From the NCBI GenBank assembly GCA_965229005.1, contig CBDDIP010000002.1, positions 744,001 through 808,000 of the forward strand: a stretch of 64,000 nt of DNA, written 5' to 3'. The DNA comes from CBDDIP01 sp965229005 (GTDB lineage Bacteria; Actinomycetota; Acidimicrobiia; Acidimicrobiales; Ilumatobacteraceae). Positions 53,240 to 61,340 of the stretch are shown one piece after another. The translations under genes and the position numbers were made by a program. The notes under the pieces are model-generated. The model was not told the DNA's origin. It did not search any database and saw only the letters and a list, made by a program, of their open reading frames with translations. Within the stretch, counting starts at the first letter, position 1, and each line of letters begins with the position of its first letter.

Positions 53240-55036
53240 ATGATCCTCCTCGACGCTGAACGCCTCTCCGCTTCGCGGCCCAACCGGCCGCTGTTCGCCG
53301 ACGTCTCGATCACGGTCAGCGACGGCGATCGCGTCGGCGTCGTCGGCATCAACGGGTGCGGCAAGAGCACGCTGCTGCGCATGCTCGGCGGCGCACTGGA
53401 GCCGGAGACCGGGGTGGTCCGCGTCGGACGAGGGGCTCGACTCGGATTCCTGGCCCAACAGCCGGCGCTGCCCACCGGCACCGTGCGCGACGCGGTCACC
53501 GGGCCCGACGTCGCCGACTGGCAAGCCGAGACGATGCTGCACCAGCTGGGCATGGCCGAGCTGCTCGACGCCTCGACCACCGAGCTCTCCGGCGGGCAGG
53601 CCAAGCGGGTGGCGCTGGCACGCCTGCTGGTGCGCGAGCACGACGTGCTCATCCTGGACGAGCCGACCAACCACCTCGACCTCGACGCGATCCGCTTCCT
53701 CGAGGAGTGGTTGGCCGCGTTCCGCGGCGGCCTCGTGCTCGTCACCCACGACCGCCACGTGCTCGATCGGGTGACGACCAAGGTGCTCGAGATCGATCGC
53801 GGCCGGGCGTACATCCACGTGCCCACCGGCTGGCACGCCGGCTCGGGCTATGCCGCCTACCTCGCCGGGCGCGCCGAGCGCGAGGCGCAGGCAGAGGCCG
53901 CCGAGCAGACGCGACGCAACCTGGCGACACGTGAGCTGGCCTGGCTGCGGCGGGGAGCTCCTGCGCGGTCGACCAAGCCGAAGGCCCGCATCGCTACGGC
54001 GACCGCACTCGTGGAAGCCCGGCCGCAGCAGGCGGCGCGCTCGGGCGACCTCGGCTTGGCTGCGGTGCGGAGCACGGCACGCCTCGGGTCGAAGGGCATC
54101 GAGGTGCGCGACGTGTCGTTCGCCTGGCCGGACGGAACGCCGGTGCTGGCCGGCATCACGCTCGAGTTCGAGCCGGGTGATCGCGTCGGCATCGTCGGGC
54201 CGAACGGTGCCGGCAAGACGACCCTGCTGGAGCTGATCACCGGCGGGCTCACCCCCAGTGCCGGCACGGTCGAGCGCGGCACCACCGTGCGCATCGCCTC
54301 CTACGACCAGCTGGGCGCCGGCCTCGACCCCGAGCAGCGGGTGCGCGAGGCAGTCGCCGGCAAGAAGGGCGAACCGTCGCTCTCCGACGTGACCCTGATG
54401 CGCCGCTTCTGGTTCGACGGCGACGCCCAGTTCGCCCCGATCGGCACGCTCAGCGGCGGCGAGCGACGTCGCCTGCAGCTGCTGCTGACGTTGCTGACCG
54501 AACCGAACGTGCTGCTGCTCGACGAACCGACCAACGATCTCGACCTGGACACGCTGCGCGCCCTCGAGGACTTCCTCGACGGGTGGCCGGGCATCGTCGT
54601 CACCGTCAGCCACGACCGGGCCTTCCTCGACCGGGTGACCGACGAGCTGCTCGCTCTCGACGGCGACGGCACCGCTCGCTGGGTCCGTGGGGGCGTGGCC
54701 GTGTGGCTGGCCGAGCGCGATGCCGCGCCGGTGGTCAGCCTCTCCGCCCCGACCAAGGCCACGACGCCGGCGCGCGCCGCCAAGCCGGTCCTCAAGTCCT
54801 CTGGCGGCCGTAGCCCGTCGACGCTGCGGCGCCTGCTCGGCCAGGCCGAACGCGACGTCGCCGCGGCGGTGACGTCACGCGATGGGCTGATCGCCAAGCT
54901 GTCGACCGAGACAGATCACGTGCAGCTCACCGCGCTCGGCGAGCAGCTGGCCAAGGTGCAGACCAAGCTCGAAGCCGCCGAAGAGTCGTGGCTCGCCCTC
55001 GCCGACGAAGCCGCCGCCCAGGGCCTCGAGGTGTGA
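53240..55036 (+). CDS. ABC-F family ATPase (Uup-like)
   Basis: 598-residue soluble protein with two ABC domains and no membrane segments. It has Walker A GINGCGKST (residue 36) and GPNGAGKTT (residue 320), LSGGQAKRVALARLL and LSGGERRRLQLLLTLL signatures, and DEPTNHLD/DEPTNDLD Walker B boxes. A C-terminal coiled-coil tail of about 70 residues (STLRRLLGQAERD onward) is the Uup-type DNA/ribosome-binding end. ABC-F proteins act on ribosomes; Uup also affects transposon excision in Escherichia coli. The ATG at 53240 is preferred to a TTG at 53228 that lies in the preceding terminator. Confidence 0.92.
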   Translation: MILLDAERLSASRPNRPLFADVSITVSDGDRVGVVGINGCGKSTLLRMLGGALEPETGVVRVGRGARLGFLAQQPALPTGTVRDAVTGPDVADWQAETMLHQLGMAELLDASTTELSGGQAKRVALARLLVREHDVLILDEPTNHLDLDAIRFLEEWLAAFRGGLVLVTHDRHVLDRVTTKVLEIDRGRAYIHVPTGWHAGSGYAAYLAGRAEREAQAEAAEQTRRNLATRELAWLRRGAPARSTKPKARIATATALVEARPQQAARSGDLGLAAVRSTARLGSKGIEVRDVSFAWPDGTPVLAGITLEFEPGDRVGIVGPNGAGKTTLLELITGGLTPSAGTVERGTTVRIASYDQLGAGLDPEQRVREAVAGKKGEPSLSDVTLMRRFWFDGDAQFAPIGTLSGGERRRLQLLLTLLTEPNVLLLDEPTNDLDLDTLRALEDFLDGWPGIVVTVSHDRAFLDRVTDELLALDGDGTARWVRGGVAVWLAERDAAPVVSLSAPTKATTPARAAKPVLKSSGGRSPSTLRRLLGQAERDVAAAVTSRDGLIAKLSTETDHVQLTALGEQLAKVQTKLEAAEESWLALADEAAAQGLEV

Positions 55037-55098
55037 GTGCGTGCTCAGCGAACGACGCTGGGTGATCTGCCTGGGGTGGTGGCGGTGGTCCGAGCATT

Positions 55099-55155
55099 GG
55101 AGTTCGGGTGAGCGAGCGCAGCGAGCGAGCACGGCAGGCGAGCGCCAGCGAGCCC
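55099..55155 (+). repeat. Dispersed intergenic repeat, copy 3
   Basis: Begins GGAGTTCGGGTGAGCGAGCG and has core GCGAGCACGGCAGGCGAGC, close to copies at 30246 and 20560 (reverse). Located between the ABC-F gene and the convergent acetyltransferase gene, running up to the acetyltransferase stop codon at 55161. Confidence 0.75.
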
Positions 55156-55160
55156 GAGCG

Positions 55161-55667
55161 CTACAGGATCAACTGCATCACGGCGACGTCGAGCCAGCGG
55201 TTGAACTTGCGACCGACCTCGCGCTCGACACCGATCAGCTCGAAGCCGCACGAGGCGTGCAGCGCCCGCGAGCCCTCGCTGGACGCGGTGATCCGGGCGA
55301 AGACGGCGTGGAAGCCGCTGCGTCGGCCGATCTCCAGCAGCTCCTTCACCACGAGCTTGCCGATGCCCTGGCCGTGGCGGTCCTGGCGGACGTAGACGGA
55401 GTCCTCGACGCTCGTGCGGTACGCAGCCCGCTCCTTGTAGGGCGACAGCGAGCCGAAGCCGACGATCTCACCGGCCGGGTCGTCGAGATCGATGGCGACG
55501 ATGGCGGCGAACGCGCCGGTCCGATCGGTGATCCACCGCTGCTGCTCGTCGAGCGTGCGCGGCACGAGGTCGAACGTGGCGACGGTCTGCATCACCTCGT
55601 GGTTGTAGATGGCCCGGATCTGCTCCGCGTCGGCGAGTGCAGCAAGGCGCAAGGTGACGGTGCCCAC
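55161..55667 (-). CDS. GNAT family N-acetyltransferase (phosphinothricin acetyltransferase-like)
   Basis: 168 residues. The opening LAALADAEQIRAIYNHEV and the ATF/FDLVPRT segment match the Pat/Bar-type branch of GNAT. The acetyl-CoA pyrophosphate loop is DRHGQGIGKLVVKEL. I start it at the GTG at 55667, because the longer frame runs into the tRNA promoter region. The substrate is an amine, unspecified; members often act on amino acids or methionine sulfoximine. Confidence 0.85.
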   Translation of the reverse strand: MGTVTLRLAALADAEQIRAIYNHEVMQTVATFDLVPRTLDEQQRWITDRTGAFAAIVAIDLDDPAGEIVGFGSLSPYKERAAYRTSVEDSVYVRQDRHGQGIGKLVVKELLEIGRRSGFHAVFARITASSEGSRALHASCGFELIGVEREVGRKFNRWLDVAVMQLIL

Positions 55668-55746
55668 GAGGCCGTGACGATACCGGTGAGCATGGGCGAT
55701 GGCCGAAACCGATGGGCACCGACGGGCACGAACCGGCCGAATCGGC

Positions 55747-55777
55747 TTGGCCGCTGGCACGGAAGCACCGCTATGCT
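55747..55777 (+). promoter_or_regulatory. Putative promoter of the tRNA-tuf unit
   Basis: TTGGCC (55747-55752) and TATGCT (55772-55777) with a 19-bp spacer lie about 35 bp before tRNA-Thr. The spacer is slightly long, so confidence is modest. Confidence 0.4.
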
Positions 55778-55812
55778 TTCGCGCTGGCTTGCCGCGAATG
55801 CGGCGCGCCACC

Positions 55813-55887
55813 AGCCCTTTTAGCTCAGTCGGTAGAGCAACGCCATGGTAAGGCGTAGGTCGTGGGTTCGATTCCCACAGAGGGCTC
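55813..55887 (+). tRNA. tRNA-Thr (GGT)
   Basis: Acceptor AGCCCTT pairs with GAGGGCT. Anticodon stem ACGCC/GGCGT holds loop ATGGTAA with GGT at 55847-55849. D-arm TAGCTCAGTCGGTAGAGCA and T-loop GGGTTCGATTCCC are canonical. CCA is not encoded. Confidence 0.96.
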
Positions 55888-55933
55888 GACCAAAGCGGTT
55901 CCGGGCCAGCCCGTTGCCGGTCAGCAAGGCCCT

Positions 55934-56007
55934 GGCGGCGTAGCTCAGTTGGTCAGAGCATCCGGCTCATAATCGGAAGGTCATCGGTTCGATCCCGATC
56001 GCCGCTA
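55934..56007 (+). tRNA. tRNA-Met (CAT)
   Basis: Acceptor GGCGGCG pairs with CGCCGCT, with a G-T first pair. Loop CTCATAA holds CAT at 55968-55970. The paired first position argues against initiator tRNA. An elongator Met tRNA is most likely, but a lysidine-modified tRNA-Ile(CAT) cannot be excluded by eye. Only 46 bp separate it from tRNA-Thr, and 53 bp from tuf. Confidence 0.9.
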
Positions 56008-56060
56008 CAAGTAGTCCACACATCCCGCACACCACCACGCAACCAGGAGAACGTCTCCCC

Positions 56061-57245
<1,185 letters not shown>

Positions 57246-57290
57246 TCCAGCGCCGCTGGGACCGAGAGAATCCAAGGCCGGAGGCCTGTC

Positions 57291-57455
57291 ATGCCGAAGA
57301 ACGACAAGAGGGTCAAGATCACCCTCGAATGCACCGAGTGCAAGCACCGCAACTACATCACGATGAAGTCCAAGATCAACGATCGCGAACGGCTCGAGAT
57401 GAAGAAGTACTGCTCGCACGATCGGCGCCACACCGTCCACAAAGAGACGCGCTGA
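57291..57455 (+). CDS. rpmG: 50S ribosomal protein L33 with incomplete zinc site
   Basis: 54-residue ribosomal protein, too short for most ORF lists. The sequence opens PKNDKRVKITLECTECKHRN and ends KKYCSHDRRHTVHKETR. The first zinc pair (CTEC) is intact. In the second pair only one cysteine remains (YCSHD where the zinc form has YCPxC), so the ribbon has three cysteines. GGAGG lies 5-9 bases before the ATG. Position between tuf and tRNA-Trp is standard for actinobacteria. Confidence 0.95.
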   Translation: MPKNDKRVKITLECTECKHRNYITMKSKINDRERLEMKKYCSHDRRHTVHKETR

Positions 57456-57528
57456 CCCCAGCTCGTCTCCGACCCGTCGCGGGTCGATCCTCCAGGGGCG
57501 GCTGGTAGCGTTTGCAGCCGTCCTGCAG

Positions 57529-57604
57529 AGGGCAGTAGCTCAGCTGGTAGAGCATCGGTCTCCAAAACCGACGGTCGGGGGTTCGAATCCCTCCTGCCCT
57601 GCCA
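57529..57604 (+). tRNA. tRNA-Trp (CCA)
   Basis: Acceptor AGGGCAG pairs with CTGCCCT. The anticodon stem TCGGT/ACCGA holds loop CTCCAAA with CCA at 57562-57564. Terminal CCA is encoded. It sits between rpmG and secE, the usual place. Confidence 0.96.
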
Positions 57605-57642
57605 GACCCGCGACAACGAGAAGCCCGAACCGAGATCCCTGA

Positions 57643-57939
57643 ATGTCACTCGACGACCTGAACCGAGAGCAGAAGCGTTCGCTGAAGCGCATGGGTGCCC
57701 TGAACGATCAGGGTCAGCCCACTCGCGCCCCGGCACCGCGTCCCGCCGCGAAGGAACGGGTCACCCCGGCGCAGTACCTGCGCGAGGTCCGCGACGAGAT
57801 GCGCAAGGTGGCGTGGCCGAAGTGGCCCGAGGTCCGTCGCTTCTCCCTCATCGTGCTGGTCACCGTGGTGGTCTACACCGCCTACGTGTTCGGCCTCGAC
57901 TCCCTGTTCGGTGTCCTCTCCGGCTGGCTCTACGACTGA
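57643..57939 (+). CDS. secE: Preprotein translocase subunit SecE
   Basis: 98-residue single-helix SecYEG subunit. The conserved amphipathic part is YLREVRDEMRKVAWPKWPEV, followed by the membrane helix LIVLVTVVVYTAYVFGLDSLF. An N-terminal extension of about 40 residues is rich in Arg/Lys and Pro. It is two bases from nusG. Confidence 0.95.
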   Translation: MSLDDLNREQKRSLKRMGALNDQGQPTRAPAPRPAAKERVTPAQYLREVRDEMRKVAWPKWPEVRRFSLIVLVTVVVYTAYVFGLDSLFGVLSGWLYD

Positions 57940-57941
57940 TC

Positions 57942-58703
57942 ATGACTGACGACACCGACACCCAAACCGACACCGACATCGACCTCGACACCGCACCGGT
58001 GGGCGAGACCGACGCCTCGACGGACACTGCGACCGACACCGAGCCGACCGAGGACGTCGAGATCGACGAGACCTTCGTGCTCACCGACGACGCCGTCCAG
58101 GAAGATGCCGACGACGAGGGCGAAGAGATCATCATCGACGACCCGTGGACCCGTCCGGGCCAGTGGTACGTCGTGCACACCCAGTCGGGCTACGAGAAGA
58201 AGGTCACCGCCAACCTCGGTGCTCGCATCCAGAGCATGAACATGGAGGAGAAGATCTTCGAGATCGTCATCCCCATGGAGGAAGTCGACGAGTTCAAGAA
58301 CGGTCGCAAGCAGACCGTGCAGAAGAAGGTCTTCCCCGGCTACCTGCTCGTCCGTTGCATCATGGACGACGAGAGCTGGTACTGCATCCGCAACACCCCC
58401 GGCGTCACCGGGTTCGTCGGCCAGAGCCGCCAGGGCCAGAAGCCCACGCCGCTGTCGCGCCGCGAAGTGCAGACCTTCCTCGCTGCGAAGGGCGACGGCA
58501 CCGGTGGCCTGCCCACCCGCAAGAAGCCGAAGCTCGACTACGAAGTGGGCGAGAGCGTGCGCGTGAAGGAAGGCCCCTTCGCCGACTTCGCCGGCACGAT
58601 CGCCGAGATCAACGCCGATCACCTCAAGCTCAAGGTGCTGGTCAACATCTTCGGTCGCGAGACCCTGGTGGAGATGGACTTCGCCCAGGTCTCCAAGCTC
58701 TGA
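57942..58703 (+). CDS. nusG: Transcription termination/antitermination protein NusG
   Basis: 253-residue elongation factor that binds RNA polymerase and links it to the ribosome or Rho. The NGN domain starts near residue 72 (WYVVHTQSGYEKKVTANL) and the KOW domain near 205 (VGESVRVKEGPFADFAGT). The first ~70 residues are almost only Asp, Glu, Thr and Ala, an acidic extension common in actinobacterial NusG. The ATG at 57942 is chosen because it follows secE directly; a GTG at 57813 lies inside secE. Confidence 0.95.
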   Translation: MTDDTDTQTDTDIDLDTAPVGETDASTDTATDTEPTEDVEIDETFVLTDDAVQEDADDEGEEIIIDDPWTRPGQWYVVHTQSGYEKKVTANLGARIQSMNMEEKIFEIVIPMEEVDEFKNGRKQTVQKKVFPGYLLVRCIMDDESWYCIRNTPGVTGFVGQSRQGQKPTPLSRREVQTFLAAKGDGTGGLPTRKKPKLDYEVGESVRVKEGPFADFAGTIAEINADHLKLKVLVNIFGRETLVEMDFAQVSKL

Positions 58704-58754
58704 TCACCGCGATCTCGAGCACAACGAACTGACAACGGAAAATAGGGAACAGTC

Positions 58755-59180
58755 ATGGCAAAGAAGAAGGTCGCTGCGATCGTCAAGATCCAGATCCCCG
58801 CAGGCAAGGCCACCCCGGCCCCGCCTGTCGGCACCGCCCTCGGCCCGCACGGCGTGGGCATCATGGACTTCGTCAAGCAGTACAACGCGGCGACGGAGAG
58901 CCAGGTCGGCACGATCATCCCGGTGGAGATCACCGTCTTCGAGGATCGCACCTTCACGTTCGTGCTGAAGACCCCGCCGACGCCGGTGCTGCTGCGCCAG
59001 AAGGCCGGTCTGGCCAAGGGCTCGACCACGCCGGGCAAGGCAGTTGCCGGCAGCGTCAGCGAGGCCGACATCGAAGAGGTCGCCAAGATCAAGATGCCCG
59101 ACCTCAACGCCTACGACCTCGATGCTGCCAAGCAGCAGGTCCGCGGCACGGCCCGCTCGATGGGCCTCACCGTCAAGTAA
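58755..59180 (+). CDS. rplK: 50S ribosomal protein L11
   Basis: 141-residue L11, opening AKKKVAAIVKIQIPAGKATP and containing PPVGTALGPHGVGIMDF; the C-terminal RNA-binding domain ends SMGLTVK. It is part of the GTPase-associated centre. The preceding 51 bp hold only a leader. L11 is usually expressed with L1, and rplA follows after 90 bp. Confidence 0.97.
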   Translation: MAKKKVAAIVKIQIPAGKATPAPPVGTALGPHGVGIMDFVKQYNAATESQVGTIIPVEITVFEDRTFTFVLKTPPTPVLLRQKAGLAKGSTTPGKAVAGSVSEADIEEVAKIKMPDLNAYDLDAAKQQVRGTARSMGLTVK

Positions 59181-59270
59181 GTCCGGGCTCGCGCCCAACC
59201 GATTTCCAAACAACCACACGCTCGTCCGGGACCACCTCAACCGGCGGCGTTCACCTCGAGGGAGACATCA

Positions 59271-59972
59271 ATGTCCGGCAAGAAGTTCACCGATGCGTCG
59301 AAGAAGTTCGACCGAGATCAGCTGTTCACGCCCACCGAGGCGCTGACGCTGGTGAAGGCGATGGCCAGCGCCAAGTTCGACGAGAGCGTCGACATCGCCA
59401 TGCGGCTCGGCGTCGACCCGCGCAAGGCCGACCAGATGGTGCGCGGCACCGTCGCGTTGCCCGCCGGCACCGGCAAGGACGTGCGCATCGCCGTCTTCGC
59501 CGCCGGCGAAGCTGCGCAGGCCGCCCGTGATGCTGGTGCCGACATCGTCGGCGCCGACGATCTGGCCGCGGAGATCGAGAAGGGCAACTTCGCCTTCGAC
59601 GTGGCCATCGCCACGCCGGACATGATGCCCCTCGTCGGTCGCCTCGGTCGCGTGCTCGGCCCGCGTGGCCTGATGCCGAACCCGAAGACGGGCACGGTCA
59701 CCACCGACGTCGCCCGCGCCGTCGCCGAGTTCAAGGGCGGCAAGGTCGAGTACCGCACCGACCGCTACGGCAACGTGCACGTCCCGCTCGGCAAGACCAG
59801 CTTCGAGCCCGAAGCGCTGGAGACCAACTTCCGCGCCGTGCTCGACGAGCTGCAGCGTGCCAAGCCGGCCTCGGCCAAGGGTCGCTACCTGCGCAAGATC
59901 ACCGTCAGCTCGACGATGGGCCCCGGCGTCAAGGTCGACACCGCCCGCCTGCGCCCCGACCTCCCCGTCTGA
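59271..59972 (+). CDS. rplA: 50S ribosomal protein L1
   Basis: 233-residue L1 with the family block LGPRGLMPNPKTGTVT and a C-terminal ISSTMGPGVKVD-type ending (here VSSTMGPGVKVD). In other bacteria it also represses its own operon by binding mRNA. GAGGGAG lies eight bases before the ATG. Confidence 0.97.
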   Translation: MSGKKFTDASKKFDRDQLFTPTEALTLVKAMASAKFDESVDIAMRLGVDPRKADQMVRGTVALPAGTGKDVRIAVFAAGEAAQAARDAGADIVGADDLAAEIEKGNFAFDVAIATPDMMPLVGRLGRVLGPRGLMPNPKTGTVTTDVARAVAEFKGGKVEYRTDRYGNVHVPLGKTSFEPEALETNFRAVLDELQRAKPASAKGRYLRKITVSSTMGPGVKVDTARLRPDLPV

Positions 59973-59984
59973 GCACGGATTTCG

Positions 59985-60180
59985 GCAGTGGCTGGATAGC
60001 CTTGCCGGACAACCGAAGCACGGTCGCTCGCCGAAGACCGCTGGTCCGCTGACGCGGGTAATGGGTTCGCCCCACCAGCCGAGGTGGATGCCACGTGGAT
60101 CAAGCTGGTCGTTCTGGCCCGTTCGCTCCTCTGGGTGTTCGCTCACGCGAGCACCCCAGAGTCGAAGCGAAAGGAGGTGT
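59985..60180 (+). ncRNA. Ribosomal L10 leader (autoregulatory RNA upstream of rplJL)
   Basis: The 217-nt gap before rplJ holds GGACAACCGAAGCACGG and CCGAAGACCGCTGGTC, words typical of the L10 leader that the L10(L12)4 complex binds to repress rplJL. A long hairpin at 60122-60171 (TTCGCT outer, CTCTGGGTGTTCGC with GCGAGCACCCCAGAG inner) ends right at the AAGGAGG ribosome site (60171-60177), so folding can control access to it. Confidence 0.72.
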
Positions 60181-60189
60181 ACCAGAAAC

Positions 60190-60723
60190 ATGACCACCGA
60201 GAACCCCCGTCCGGAAAAAGTCGAGGTCGTTGCCGAGGTCGCTGCCAAGTTGGCAGAAGCCGACGCAGTGATCATCAGCGAGTACCGCGGTCTCAGCGTC
60301 GGACAGCTGGCAGCGTTGCGCCGTCAGCTCCGCGACGCCGGCGGCGAGCACCGCGTGTACAAGAACACGCTTGCCCGCTTCGGCGCCGATCAGGCAGGTG
60401 TCGAAGGGCTGCGCGAGCTGCTCGTCGGCCCGAGTGCGATCACCTTCATCAAGGGTGACGCGGCTGCCGTCGCCAAGACGCTGCGCGATGCCGCCAAGAC
60501 CAACCCGCTGCTCGTCATCAAGGGCGGCTCCATGTCCGGCAAGATGATGTCGGCCAAAGACGTCGAAGCCCTTGCCGATCTGCCCAGCCGTGACGTGCTG
60601 CTCGCCCGCTTTGCCGGCGCGCTGCAGGCCCCGCTCGTGAAGACCGCCGGCCTGTTGCAGGCGCTGCCGCGCAACTTCGCCTACGGCCTCAAGGCACTCA
60701 TCGAACAGAAGGAAGCAGCCTGA
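60190..60723 (+). CDS. rplJ: 50S ribosomal protein L10
   Basis: 177-residue stalk base protein. Typical core: ADAVIISEYRGLSVGQLAALR and YKNTLARFGA, with a helical C-terminal tail that binds L7/L12 dimers (LPRNFAYGLKALIEQK). The ATG at 60190 follows AAGGAGG by about 12 bases and begins MTTENPRPEK; longer frames read through the leader RNA. Co-transcribed with rplL 57 bp downstream. Confidence 0.96.
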   Translation: MTTENPRPEKVEVVAEVAAKLAEADAVIISEYRGLSVGQLAALRRQLRDAGGEHRVYKNTLARFGADQAGVEGLRELLVGPSAITFIKGDAAAVAKTLRDAAKTNPLLVIKGGSMSGKMMSAKDVEALADLPSRDVLLARFAGALQAPLVKTAGLLQALPRNFAYGLKALIEQKEAA

Positions 60724-60780
60724 CCGGCCGCTTCACCCAACTCATTTCAACCACTTTCGTTTCACAGGAGAACAACCACC

Positions 60781-61161
60781 ATGGCACTGAACAAGGACGA
60801 GATCCTCGACGCCATTTCCGGCCTCACGGTCATCGAGCTCAGCGAACTGCTGACCGCTTTTGAAGAGAAGTTCAACGTCACCGCTGCCGCGCCGGTCGCG
60901 GTCGCCGCTGCCGGCGGCGGCGCTGCCGCTGCCCCGGCCGAAGAGGAGCAGGACGAGTTCGACGTCATCCTCACCGATGCCGGCGCCCAGAAGATCCAGG
61001 TCATCAAGGTCGTGCGCGAGCTGACCAGCCTGGGCCTGAAGGAGGCCAAGGACCTCGTGGACGCGGCTCCGAAGCCCGTCCTCGAGAAGGTCACCAAGGA
61101 AGCAGCCGAGGCCGCCAAGGCCAAGCTCGCCGAAGCCGGTGCAGGCGTCGAAGTCAAGTGA
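60781..61161 (+). CDS. rplL: 50S ribosomal protein L7/L12
   Basis: 126-residue stalk protein with N-terminal dimer domain, an Ala-rich hinge (AAAPVAVAAAGGGAAAAPA) and C-terminal factor-binding domain (EFDVILTDAGAQKIQVIK then GLKEAKDLVDAAP). CAGGAGA precedes the ATG. Last gene of the ribosomal run, followed by a strong terminator. Confidence 0.97.
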   Translation: MALNKDEILDAISGLTVIELSELLTAFEEKFNVTAAAPVAVAAAGGGAAAAPAEEEQDEFDVILTDAGAQKIQVIKVVRELTSLGLKEAKDLVDAAPKPVLEKVTKEAAEAAKAKLAEAGAGVEVK

Positions 61162-61206
61162 CCATCACGGTCATGTGACTCGGGCTCTGCCCGACGATGA
61201 TGTGCA

Positions 61207-61230
61207 CGGCCCCGGGGCAACCCGGGGCCG
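61207..61230 (+). terminator. Terminator after rplL
   Basis: CGGCCCCGGG and CCCGGGGCCG form a perfect 10-bp stem around a GCAA tetraloop, followed by TT. A very stable hairpin closing the ribosomal protein unit. Confidence 0.75.
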
Positions 61231-61340
61231 TTGCGCGTCTCAGCCGAAGCAGGGCGCGGCCACGGTCGGCTCGCGCCCACTGCAGGCAGCCCCACTGGTT
61301 CGGGTGAAGTAGGTTCACCCGCAACGGGGAGGAGGGCGTC

